Shown here one piece after another: positions 22,997 to 30,617 of a DNA stretch of 33,489 bases. Below the pieces are notes generated by a model. It did not search any database and had not been told where the DNA came from. It saw nothing but the letters and a program-made list of their open reading frames with translations. Position numbers and translations under genes: made by a program. Origin of the DNA: Ornithomonoglobus_A sp034090805 (GTDB taxonomy: Bacteria > Bacillota > Clostridia > UBA1381); assembly GCA_034090805.1 (NCBI GenBank), contig JAXDRV010000094.1:1-33489 (forward strand). Direction: 5' to 3'. How positions within the stretch are numbered: the stretch's first letter is position 1; every line of letters begins with the position of its first letter.

Positions 22997-24631
22997 TCAG
23001 CCTTTTAAGTCGATGCTGCGTACCGTATCCCTTAATTTAAGCACATACGGCGGCGAAACGGACAGCTCGTCAATTCCCATTTTCAAAAACGTTTCCGTCA
23101 GCGTTGTGTCGGCGGCAAGCTCGCCGCATATTCCGATCCATGCCCCGTTTGCGTGAGCATTTTCGGCGGACATCTCTATTAATCTCAGAACTGCCTCGTG
23201 ATGCGTATCGCAGAACGGTTCAAGTGCGGCATTCTGCCTGTCACAGGCAAGAGTATATTGTATAAGATCGTTTGTTCCGACGCTGAAGAAATCAACAAGC
23301 GGCGCAAGACGGTCACTGATTACGGCGGCTGCGGGAGTTTCAATCATAATTCCGATTTCTGTTTTATCACTGTAGCTGATGTTGTTCTCCCTAAGCTCCG
23401 CTTTTACCTCATTGCATATTTCCAGGATTTTTTCAAGCTCCGAAACGCTTGTAATCATCGGAAACATAATGCCGAGATTACCGAATGCCGATGCGCGGAA
23501 GAGCGCACGAAGCTGCGTTTTGAAAATATCCGGGCGGGTTAGGCATATACGTATTGCACGCAGTCCCAAAGCGGGATTTTCCTCTTTTTTGAGATTGAAA
23601 TAATCAACCTGCTTGTCAGCGCCTATATCGAGAGTGCGAATTATAACCTTTTTGCCGGCCATGCTCTCAAGCACACGCTTGTATGCTTCAAACTGCTGCT
23701 GTTCTGTCGGATAATCGTTATTTTCCAGATACAGAAATTCGCTCCTGAATAAGCCTATGCCGCCGGCATCATTCGCAAGAACGGCACCTATGTTTTCAGC
23801 ACTGCCGATATTGGCAAAAATATTTATCCTCGTACCGTCAAGAGTGATGTTCTCCTTGCCCTTAAGGTTCTTTAAAAGCTCTTTTTTCTCCGCATCCTCT
23901 TTCTGCTTTTTGAGAATTGCGGAAAGCGTTTCATCATCGGGATTTACAAAAACCTCTCCGGTAAATCCGTCAACGGTGGCGGTGTCACCGTCATTGATGG
24001 AAGCGAGGAAATCATCTCCGACGCCTATAACAGCCGGAATATTCATGTTACGGGCCAATATGGCGGTATGAGAATTTGAGGAGCCGTGAGCCGTTACAAA
24101 CGCAAGAACCTTTTCCTTATCAAGCGAAACCGTTTCGCTCGGAGCTAAGTCATCGGCACATATTATTACCTTCTCATCAGATACATTATCGGCATCATTG
24201 TTTTCGGTCATGCAGGATATAATACGATTGGAAATATCCCTGATGTCCGACGCTCTTGCCTGCATATACGCATCGTCCATTTCCGAAAACATTGCCGCAA
24301 AATTATCCGATGTCAGCGCAATGGCATACTCAGCATTTACAGAACGAGTCTGAATGATATTTTTTATCGATTCATTGTAATCCTCGTCCTCTATCATCAT
24401 CATATGAATTTCAAAAATCTGAGCATTCGTTTCTCCGACCTCTTTAAGCGCTTTTTCATATATTTCGGAAAGCTGTCCGATTGCTTTGTCCTTTGCCTTT
24501 TCAAGCCTTGCAAGCTCCGCCTCCGTATCGGAGGTGTGAGTGCGGCGGATTTGTGTTTCCTGTCTTTTAAAAACAGAAATTTTTCCTGCCGCTATTGCAC
24601 CATACACGCCTTTTCCGTTGAATTTAAGCAT
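22997..24631 (-). CDS. ptsI: PTS enzyme I (phosphoenolpyruvate-protein phosphotransferase)
   Basis: A 544-aa enzyme I, slightly short of the usual ~570 but with all domains. The phosphohistidine is in GSSNSHTAILARN (His188). The PEP-binding part shows RTLDIGADKQ, GLRAIRICL, GIMIETPAA, FFSVGTNDLIQYTLACDR and the catalytic Cys region GICGELAAD. It takes phosphate from PEP and passes it to HPr. AAAGGAG precedes the ATG. It is the last gene of the ptsG-ptsH-ptsI set, 21 nt after ptsH, and is closed by the terminator at 22919. Confidence 0.96.
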   Translation of the reverse strand: MLKFNGKGVYGAIAAGKISVFKRQETQIRRTHTSDTEAELARLEKAKDKAIGQLSEIYEKALKEVGETNAQIFEIHMMMIEDEDYNESIKNIIQTRSVNAEYAIALTSDNFAAMFSEMDDAYMQARASDIRDISNRIISCMTENNDADNVSDEKVIICADDLAPSETVSLDKEKVLAFVTAHGSSNSHTAILARNMNIPAVIGVGDDFLASINDGDTATVDGFTGEVFVNPDDETLSAILKKQKEDAEKKELLKNLKGKENITLDGTRINIFANIGSAENIGAVLANDAGGIGLFRSEFLYLENNDYPTEQQQFEAYKRVLESMAGKKVIIRTLDIGADKQVDYFNLKKEENPALGLRAIRICLTRPDIFKTQLRALFRASAFGNLGIMFPMITSVSELEKILEICNEVKAELRENNISYSDKTEIGIMIETPAAAVISDRLAPLVDFFSVGTNDLIQYTLACDRQNAALEPFCDTHHEAVLRLIEMSAENAHANGAWIGICGELAADTTLTETFLKMGIDELSVSPPYVLKLRDTVRSIDLKG

Positions 24632-24652
24632 ATTTGCCGCTCCTTTCGATAT

Positions 24653-24910
24653 TTAAAGATTTGCCGCAAAAAAATCTTCCATTGCCTTTGCCGCAACGTC
24701 CTCGTCACTGCCGCTTACGGTAACCGTTACCGTATCTCCGCATTTTACGCCAAGCCCCATAAGCATCATGAGCTTTTCGGCATTAACCGACTTGCCGTTT
24801 TTGGAAACGGTAATCTCGCTTTCAAATTTTTTTGCCTCCTTGCACAGCATTCCGGCAGGTCTTGCGTGAATACCTACCTCGTCTTTAATTGTGTAATCAA
24901 ATGTTTTCAT
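24653..24910 (-). CDS. ptsH: Phosphocarrier protein HPr (Lys at position 46)
   Basis: An 85-aa HPr. The active site GIHARPAG has the phosphorylatable His15 and Arg17, and the fold matches through NGKSVNAEKLMMLMGLGVK. In Gram-positive HPr the regulatory site is Ser46 (as in KSIMGVMSLG). Counting from Met1 here, residue 46 is Lys (AEKLMMLMG), and Gly49 is Met. It should carry phosphate from enzyme I to EIIA, but could not be phosphorylated by HPr kinase at the usual place. GGAGG precedes the ATG. It is sandwiched between ptsG and ptsI, so it is the HPr for this transporter. Confidence 0.96.
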   Translation of the reverse strand: MKTFDYTIKDEVGIHARPAGMLCKEAKKFESEITVSKNGKSVNAEKLMMLMGLGVKCGDTVTVTVSGSDEDVAAKAMEDFFAANL

Positions 24911-24973
24911 AATTAACCTCCATTCAGCCGTCTTATGACGGTATAAATATTTTTCGGTCTGTATGACCGTTGC

Positions 24974-27088
24974 TTACTTTATTTCAATTATTTTATCTCC
25001 GGCCGAAACCATGCCGTCCGCCGCCGGTGTTATTGAAGAATAATCATCTGTATTGCAGATAATCATCGGTGTTGTGGTTTTATATCCCGCTTTCTTTATT
25101 CCGTCAATATCAAACGAAATAAGAAGATCGCCTTTTTTAATCTCCTGTCCGTCCGAAACGTGCGATTCAAAGAACTGCCCGTTCAGCTTAACGGTGTCTA
25201 TACCAATGTGGAGAAGGATTTCACAGCCATCGGAAGAAACTATGTTAATTGCGTGCTTTGTGTCGAATACCATATCCACCTTACCGTCGCACGGCGCATA
25301 CAGCTTACCCACTGACGGCTCAACGGCGATTCCCTCGCCGAGAATCTTTGTGGCGAACACTTCATCTTCAACATCCTCAAGCATTACGGCTTTTCCCGTC
25401 AGATGAGAATAAAGCACCTGTGAACGGCTGTCTTTTTTTGTGCCGTTATCTGCGGCGGTATCGACTGCTTCTGCCGTTACAGCGTCTAAATTATCAGACT
25501 CCGCACTGTCGAGGAAATCCTCCAGCTTGGATTTCACAACGGAAACCTGAGGCCCGTATATAACCTGCACACCGTTTCCCTTATGGATAACTCCCGACGC
25601 TCCGCTTTGCTTGAGCAGTGAGTCGTCAACCAAAGAAGCGTCCGTTACGGTAACTCTCAAACGGGTTGCGCAGCAGTCGAGATCCGAAAGATTCTGTTTT
25701 CCGCCCAGACCTTTAAGAATAAGAGCGCTTACCGTGTCATATCCCGAATCGGAACCGTTTGCTTTTTTTGCATTCATATCCTTGCGTGTATACAGCTTCG
25801 TTTCTTCGTTGTCAGCTTCACGTCCCGGAGTTTTTAAGTTGAACTTTTCTATCATAAAGCGGAATACAAAATAATATACAACCGCATATACAAGACCTAC
25901 TATAACTATCCAAATCCAGTGGGTTTTTGCATTGCCCTGAAGTATTCCGAACAGGGTAAGGTCAATCAAGCCTCCTGAGAACGTCATGCCGACACCTACG
26001 TTAAAGATATGCATAAGCATATACGAAAGTCCTGCAAGAACGCAGTGGACAGCATACATTAACGGCGCAACAAACAGGAAAGTAAACTCTAACGGCTCGG
26101 TGATACCGGTAAGCATCGATGTGAGTGCTGCCGACATGAGAAGTCCTCCGACGATCTTTTTCTTTTCGGGACGTGCGGTTTTATACATAGCAAATGCAGC
26201 TGCCGGCAAGCCGAAAATCATGAAAGGGAATTTTCCCGACATAAATCTTGTTGCCGATACAGAGAACTGCTGAGTGGATTTTGACGCAAGCTCCGCAAAG
26301 AAAATGTTTTGCGCTCCCTGTACGAGAGTGCCGTCAACCATCATTGAACCGCCCAGCTCCGTCTGCCAGAAGGGCATATAGAAAACATGGTGCAGTCCGA
26401 ACGGAATCAGAGCTCTTTCGATTATACCGTAAATCCATGTTCCCGCATAACCCGATGCAAGAACGAGACTTCCGAGATGAGCAATCCCGGCTTGGATAAT
26501 CGGCCATATGTAAAACATCACAATGCCGACCACAAGGTAAACAAGACTTGATATGATAGGCACAAATCTTGTTCCGCCGAAAAATGAAAGTACCTGCGGC
26601 AGCTGTATTTTATAGAATCGGTTATGCAGTGCCGCAACACCGAGTCCTACAATAATTCCGCCGAAAACACCCATTTGCAGCGTTGTAATGCCGAGTGCCG
26701 TTGTTGTCGAGTTTGCCGCCATGGCCTCCACTCCGCCTTTTGCGGCTATAAGCGTGCTTATGGCAGTATTCATTATAAGGAATGCAACGGCTCCGGAAAG
26801 TGCCGCAACCTCTTTTTCTTTTTTTGCCATACCTATCGCGACACCCATGGCAAAGAGCAGTGCAAGGTTATCAAACACTATGCTTCCCGTCTTGCTCATG
26901 ATGTCAAGAATTGTGTAAAGCAGACCGCCCTCATAAATAACGTTGGTCAGACCGTATGCCTCAAGCGTTGTCGGATTGGTAAACGAGCTTCCTATACCGA
27001 GCAGCAGACCGGCAACCGGCAGCAGCGCAATCGGCAGCATGAATGAACGTCCCACTCTCTGTAAAACACCGAAAATTTTATCCTTCAT
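24974..27088 (-). CDS. ptsG: PTS EIICBA permease, glucose/N-acetylglucosamine superfamily
   Basis: A 704-aa fused permease. EIIC spans residues ~1-410 with about ten hydrophobic segments and the glucose-family motif LTGITEPLEFTFLF. EIIB is ~450-530 with the phosphocysteine in CCATRLRV. EIIA is ~580-704 with KLYAPCDGKV and the active His in EILLHIGIDTVKL. It imports and phosphorylates a hexose, most likely glucose or a close relative; maltose-type (MalX-like) members look similar, so the substrate and symbol are tentative. GAGGAGG lies 8 nt before the ATG. Its promoter is not evident: 368 nt with the MITE-like copy B separate it from the antiterminator gene. Confidence 0.9.
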   Translation of the reverse strand: MKDKIFGVLQRVGRSFMLPIALLPVAGLLLGIGSSFTNPTTLEAYGLTNVIYEGGLLYTILDIMSKTGSIVFDNLALLFAMGVAIGMAKKEKEVAALSGAVAFLIMNTAISTLIAAKGGVEAMAANSTTTALGITTLQMGVFGGIIVGLGVAALHNRFYKIQLPQVLSFFGGTRFVPIISSLVYLVVGIVMFYIWPIIQAGIAHLGSLVLASGYAGTWIYGIIERALIPFGLHHVFYMPFWQTELGGSMMVDGTLVQGAQNIFFAELASKSTQQFSVSATRFMSGKFPFMIFGLPAAAFAMYKTARPEKKKIVGGLLMSAALTSMLTGITEPLEFTFLFVAPLMYAVHCVLAGLSYMLMHIFNVGVGMTFSGGLIDLTLFGILQGNAKTHWIWIVIVGLVYAVVYYFVFRFMIEKFNLKTPGREADNEETKLYTRKDMNAKKANGSDSGYDTVSALILKGLGGKQNLSDLDCCATRLRVTVTDASLVDDSLLKQSGASGVIHKGNGVQVIYGPQVSVVKSKLEDFLDSAESDNLDAVTAEAVDTAADNGTKKDSRSQVLYSHLTGKAVMLEDVEDEVFATKILGEGIAVEPSVGKLYAPCDGKVDMVFDTKHAINIVSSDGCEILLHIGIDTVKLNGQFFESHVSDGQEIKKGDLLISFDIDGIKKAGYKTTTPMIICNTDDYSSITPAADGMVSAGDKIIEIK

Positions 27089-27119
27089 AAGTTTATACCT
27101 CCTCGTATTTTTTTGAATA

Positions 27120-27374
27120 TAGGCAATTGTAAAACTCGAAATTTCCTGAGAATTTGAGGTGTTTCTGCTTGAGCTTCGGCTCAGACACCCTCACATACGT
27201 TCGGGAACTCGCCGAAACTCAATCATAAACATCACAAATTCTTTCAAAGCTGTCAAAACTTGTAGGATTTGAGAGTGTTTTTGAGTTTGTTCGGACGAGT
27301 TACCGCAAGGGATGTTTGAGTACAAATAAAATCAAAAATACTCTCAAATCCCAAGCCGACATTTTACAATCGTC
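27120..27374 (+). repeat. MITE-like structured repeat, copy B, with 14-bp direct repeats
   Basis: About 255 bp, homologous to copy A in the same orientation. It is flanked on both sides by the identical 14-mer TATTTTTTTGAATA (27106-27119 and 27375-27388), which looks like a target-site duplication. The ends are imperfect inverted repeats (GGCAATTGTAAAA and, on the reverse strand, GACGATTGTAAAA). Internal stems include TGAGC-TTCG-GCTCA near the left and the GGATTTGAGAGT/ACTCTCAAATCC hairpin on the right. It has no ORF. It lies between glcT-like and ptsG, in the space where a leader or promoter of ptsG would be expected. Confidence 0.85.
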
Positions 27375-27451
27375 TATTTTTTTGAATACGCATAAACGGT
27401 ACCTGTTTTACACGCATACATAATTTATGGGCAGTAACGTTGTTACCGCAC

Positions 27452-27478
27452 AAAAATCAGTTTTTATGACTGATTTTT
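27452..27478 (-). terminator. Intrinsic terminator at the 3' end of the antiterminator gene
   Basis: AAAAATCAGT / ACTGATTTTT with a 7-nt loop. The minus-strand left arm and loop encode the last residues (ISHKN) and the TGA lies in the right arm. If it works, most transcripts stop here, and ptsG would need its own promoter or readthrough. Confidence 0.75.
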
Positions 27479-28299
27479 TTCAAATGAATTGCAAGCGTCA
27501 GAAGCTCATCTTCATTAATGTCCTTCTGATATGTTTTAAGTATATACTCTTGTATACACACCGCACATTTGTAATGCTCCGAGCAGGTTTTTTTGATTGC
27601 ATTTACAAAAACCGCATCATTGCTTAATGCCTGAGGCAGCGGTTTGTTTTCAAAAAGCCGCTGTGCCAGGAATTTAAGGTGCACGGAAAATCTCTCATAC
27701 GCCGCATCATTTCGGTCGAATTTTTTGTTATAATAATATTCCGCAATTTCCACACACCCGTTTATCATCTTTGGGATTTCATAAACATCGCTCATTTTAA
27801 TATCAAGCCTTGCATTTATAATATGCATGGCAATAAATCCGGCCTCGTCCCTCGTCATCTCAATACCGAGCAGCTCCTTCATCTGCCGTATGCAGTATTC
27901 TCCAAGCTCCAGCTCCCTGGGATAATATTCAGCTATCGAGTCTGTAAGAGGGTTTGTAAATTCTATGCCCTTTTTCTTCCGTTCGATTGCAAACGCTATA
28001 TGATCGCTGAGTGTAACAAGCAGCGATTCATTAAGCTGAGTAGGGTAGGTCTCTTTTATATGCTCAACCATATTATTGGTGAATGTCATATATTCGGCAG
28101 GGATTTCCTTAAGCAGAGAAATCATTTTTTTCTGAAGCTCCGAGTCGGTTATAAGATATGTCTTTTGTATCTGTGAAATATCAACATTGTCGCCGTATTT
28201 TTTGCCGAAGCCTATACCTTTTCCCGAAACAATCTGTTCTCTGCCGTCATCATCAAGTACACACAGATTATTATTGTTTATTACCTTTACAATCTTCAT
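27457..28299 (-). CDS. BglG/GlcT-family PTS transcription antiterminator
   Basis: A 280-aa antiterminator. The N-terminal CAT RNA-binding domain starts MKIVKVINNNNLCVLDDDG (~1-55). PRD1 follows with MVEHIKETYP and TLSDHIAFAIERK, then PRD2 with FIAMHIINARL and RFSVHLKFLAQRLF. PTS proteins phosphorylate the PRD histidines to switch RNA binding on and off. The ATG at 28299 is the family's usual start; a GTG at 28311 lies only 2 nt from the AAGGAG. The gene has a RAT-like site and an overlapping terminator in its own leader, so it should control its own readthrough. It is most like GlcT or LicT, and its position before ptsG fits GlcT. Confidence 0.93.
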   Translation of the reverse strand: MKIVKVINNNNLCVLDDDGREQIVSGKGIGFGKKYGDNVDISQIQKTYLITDSELQKKMISLLKEIPAEYMTFTNNMVEHIKETYPTQLNESLLVTLSDHIAFAIERKKKGIEFTNPLTDSIAEYYPRELELGEYCIRQMKELLGIEMTRDEAGFIAMHIINARLDIKMSDVYEIPKMINGCVEIAEYYYNKKFDRNDAAYERFSVHLKFLAQRLFENKPLPQALSNDAVFVNAIKKTCSEHYKCAVCIQEYILKTYQKDINEDELLTLAIHLKKISHKN

Positions 28300-28363
28300 T
28301 CTTACGCTCACAGCTCCTTTCTCGAAAGTAGTTTTAAAAATGCTTTTCTTCCTGAAAACAAAA

Positions 28364-28419
28364 AACCAACTTTAAAACACAAAACAATTTTAAGATAATC
28401 TTGTGCAGAAAAGTTGGTT
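28364..28419 (-). terminator. Leader terminator controlled by the antiterminator
   Basis: AACCAACTTT and AAAGTTGGTT close a stem-loop of 56 nt total, followed on the minus strand by a run of six T. Its left arm (28419-28416 end) shares the AACC with the RAT site, as expected for a mutually exclusive antiterminator/terminator switch. Confidence 0.85.
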
Positions 28420-28440
28420 ATGCCCTTTCGGTAACACTCC
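28416..28440 (-). promoter_or_regulatory. Ribonucleic antiterminator (RAT) site
   Basis: On the minus strand the 25 nt begin GGAGTGTTACCG, have an AAAG tip and end GGGCATAACC. This matches the layout of LicT/SacT RATs (GGATTGTTACTG...AGGCAAAACC type). Binding of the antiterminator would hold AACC away from the terminator. Confidence 0.8.
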
Positions 28441-28476
28441 AATAAATATCATTACCTATTCAATTAACTTATATTC

Positions 28477-28505
28477 ACTATATCATAATCTATCGAATTT
28501 GTCAA
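28477..28505 (-). promoter_or_regulatory. Promoter of the antiterminator gene
   Basis: On the minus strand TTGACA (28505-28500), a 17-nt spacer and TATAGT (28482-28477), about 40 nt before the RAT. It begins just after the truncated SLH gene. Confidence 0.88.
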
Positions 28506-28511
28506 TAATAA

Positions 28512-29030
28512 TTATCTATCATTATAATTCTTCTTACAGTTTGCACAACGTAAATGCGCTGCATATGTTGATTGTGCACAAATGCACGGTATATTCTGTA
28601 AGATTATTATATCAAAACATCTTGTTATCATAGTGCATATTGCTTCACGAGTAATGGACGAGTCCGGATCAAACTCCGTTGCTGCCACTCCCTTTACAAT
28701 ACCGCTGCGGTACGCCTTTAATACTTCAATATTATCCGTATCATCAAAGATGTCGTTTGCTTCAACAGATTTTGTCGGAGAAAGCTTATCATAAAGTTTC
28801 ACAACAAGCTCGCAGAACATCTCACGCGTTACCACCTTGGAATAATCGTCTGTAAGCTTAGATGTAACCAGACCGTTCTGTTTTGCACGTGCTATCTCCT
28901 CGCTTGCCCATCCGCTCGGCTCGGACGATGCCAAAGCTGAAAGCTGTGATATGTTACCCAGCATCAGCATTGTTGATGCAATCACCGTACAAAGAACTTT
29001 TCTTAATTTTAGATTTGAAAATACCCGCAT
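28512..29030 (-). CDS. Secreted SLH-domain protein, truncated
   Basis: A 172-aa reading frame. A signal peptide is visible (MRVFSNLKLRKVLCTVIAST, then MLMLGNISQLSALA). It is followed by one SLH module (WASEEIARAKQNGLV...) and part of a second (IFDDTDNIEVLKAYRSGIVKGVAATEFDPDSSITREAICTMITRCFD, here KGVAATEFDP and SSITREAICTMITR). After ITREAICTMITRCFD the similarity stops and about 30 unrelated residues follow to a TAA right before the next promoter. A normal SLH protein has three modules and a functional domain, so this one has lost its remainder. The start could be the GTG at 29039; no clear ribosome binding site was found. Confidence 0.65.
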   Translation of the reverse strand: MRVFSNLKLRKVLCTVIASTMLMLGNISQLSALASSEPSGWASEEIARAKQNGLVTSKLTDDYSKVVTREMFCELVVKLYDKLSPTKSVEANDIFDDTDNIEVLKAYRSGIVKGVAATEFDPDSSITREAICTMITRCFDIIILQNIPCICAQSTYAAHLRCANCKKNYNDR

Positions 29031-29123
29031 CTTTATCACTCAGTTTTTAATAAATTTTATTATACATACGAAATTATAACCATCCTATTATAATTTAATA
29101 GTATATTATAGCAATGATATCAT

Positions 29124-29202
29124 AATTTGCATCTAAATACAATCCCTTCCATACATTTTCGGCATTTTATCTGTAAATCCATGTGTGGTTTTGATGCAAA
29201 TT
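29124..29202. repeat. 10-bp inverted repeat in an otherwise empty intergenic region
   Basis: AATTTGCATC (29124-29133) and GATGCAAATT (29193-29202) are perfect reverse complements 59 nt apart. The rest of 29040-29318 is AT-rich and I see no gene in it. Confidence 0.35.
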
Positions 29203-29318
29203 AACAGATATGAGGGGAGTTTTTTCATAAATCAGACATGGCACATATTCTTAATGTATAGCTTAAAACATATTTGCAGATTTATTTTATATAAATAACA
29301 GTTTATATTATACATTAG

Positions 29319-29510
29319 CAGTATTACGGTGTAAATACAATAATACTCATAGACGAATACGACGTGCCGCTTGAGGACGCGTATTTTTCGGGATATTATG
29401 ATAAAATGGTTCGGTTTATACGCTCACTTTTTGAGTCGGCTTTAAAGACAAATCCGGCACTTGAGTTTTCTGTTATAACAGGTTGTCTGCGAATCGATTC
29501 GCTATGGTAA
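29319..29510 (+). pseudogene. AAA-ATPase (DUF1703-associated type) fragment
   Basis: About 63 codons open on the plus strand: QYYGVNTIILIDEYDVPLED, then AYFSGYYDKMVRFIRSLFES and ALKTNPALEFSVITGCLRI, ended by TAA at 29508. The ILIDEYD Walker B and LIDEYDVPLE...VITGCLRI pattern is that of the AAA-ATPases paired with a PD-(D/E)XK nuclease-like domain, which are very numerous in gut Clostridia and Bacteroides. Both the Walker A part and the C-terminus are absent, so this is a dead internal fragment. It lies next to the truncated SLH gene. Confidence 0.75.
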
Positions 29511-29606
29511 AATCTTCAACTGTTCAACTACAGCGGAAAGGGTGTACAACTTTTAAAACGGCTGTTTGTATATTTTCGCAAAAATCAAAAAAATTTACAA
29601 ATTATA

Positions 29607-29635
29607 TTGACTGAAAATATCGGTTATGGTATACT
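29607..29635 (+). promoter_or_regulatory. Promoter of the 225-aa hypothetical gene
   Basis: TTGACT (29607-29612), a 17-nt spacer and TATACT (29630-29635), 46 nt before the GTG start. Confidence 0.75.
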
Positions 29636-29681
29636 TTATGTAGTTAATTGCAGAATTTGACGCACAAGGGGAGGGGATACC

Positions 29682-30359
29682 GTGGGTAGTTTCAAGGCTT
29701 TTATCAGACGTCTTTTTTCTCTCAGTACCGCTCCGAAAGCAGTGGATATTTCTGTATGCGATTGTATGGTTGGTGTGGTAAGAAGTCCTGAGCAGCTCAA
29801 GGCAAACATTGCTCACTGCTTTTACCACACTCCGTCAAGAAATGTCTATGAGCTTGATATGCCTGTGAAATACGTTGCTCTTTATACCTCCGCAAAAACC
29901 TTCGGCGAGGAAAATGCCGGTGTTCGGTATATCGGAAAAATATCGCACTTTGAAGAAGTGCCGAGATTTATGATAGCCGAGTTGCCTAAGGACAGCCGTG
30001 AGCTGTATTTTGTGTTTCATGTTGAGAGCTGGGAAAAACTCGAAAATCCGATAAAGCCGCTTGAGACGGCAAGTGTTATTACTATGACAAATTATAATCT
30101 GCTTATGAAAAGTGAATATATGCCCGAAATTTCCCTACATTCCTGGGAGGAGTTCAGGCTTTTTCAGTTTCTTAAAAGAATCTGTTTGAATAATGCGGAC
30201 GGTGAACGTTATAACTTTAACGGAACAAAAATCACCGCAAAGGGCAACACGATCGAGATAATCTTCAGCAACGGAGTGCGCAGGAAAATTGCACGCTCCG
30301 TATACAACGGCAGACCGTATGCGCTGCTGAAACTTATTAAATTAAATTCAAGACCGTAA
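29682..30359 (+). CDS. Hypothetical protein of 225 aa
   Basis: It starts at GTG 29682 behind GGGGAGGGG and has a good promoter. I do not recognise the family with confidence. The protein is soluble with no signal peptide and has a basic N-terminus (FKAFIRRLFSL). The central part reads KYVALYTSAKTFGEENAGVR YIGKI and ELPKDSRELYFVFHVESWEKL, which resembles conserved hypothetical proteins seen in gut Clostridia. The C-terminal third is basic (KITAKGNTIEIIFSNGVRRK). It stands alone among gene fragments. Codon use looks native, and the good promoter and start signals suggest a live gene. Confidence 0.7.
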   Translation: MGSFKAFIRRLFSLSTAPKAVDISVCDCMVGVVRSPEQLKANIAHCFYHTPSRNVYELDMPVKYVALYTSAKTFGEENAGVRYIGKISHFEEVPRFMIAELPKDSRELYFVFHVESWEKLENPIKPLETASVITMTNYNLLMKSEYMPEISLHSWEEFRLFQFLKRICLNNADGERYNFNGTKITAKGNTIEIIFSNGVRRKIARSVYNGRPYALLKLIKLNSRP

Positions 30360-30376
30360 CGGAATTATTATTGCAG

Positions 30377-30406
30377 AACGGCTGCATATCGAGATACGCA
30401 GCCGTT
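30377..30406 (+). terminator. Hairpin after the 225-aa gene
   Basis: AACGGCTGC / GCAGCCGTT with a 12-nt loop, 17 nt after the stop codon. Only three T follow, so it is a weak terminator at best. Confidence 0.45.
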
Positions 30407-30414
30407 TGGGTAAA

Positions 30415-30564
30415 TTATTTAATCATCAGTGCGGGTACGGGCGGTATCGGCGCAAGCGGATCGATTACGTTTACGTGATTGTAGTCGTTCATCTGCCGCA
30501 GTGTCATTAGTGAATTATTGCACGGAATAAATAGTATTCTTGCGAATTCAGACCTCTTTGAGGA
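30415..30564 (-). pseudogene. Possible C-terminal gene remnant
   Basis: An open minus-strand frame of 49 codons without a credible start. It ends with RILFIPCNNSLMTLRQMNDY, then NHVNVIDPLAPIPPVPALMIK and TAA. The composition looks protein-like rather than random, as a tail of a lost gene would, but I do not recognise it. It lies in the 258-nt gap between two plus-strand genes. Confidence 0.3.
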
Positions 30565-30617
30565 TTAAAAATTATAAATTCCGAACCGAAAGGTTTGTGG
30601 TAATATGAGAGGAGAAG

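Noticed and set aside
26624..27046. Cys/Arg-rich reading frame opposite ptsG
   Set aside because: It is antisense to conserved transmembrane codons of the permease and lacks start signals.
27432..27449. A second RAT site before ptsG
   Set aside because: The small inverted repeat GTAAC-AAC-GTTAC lacks the GG..TGTTAC / GGCA..AACC arrangement and has no overlapping terminator.
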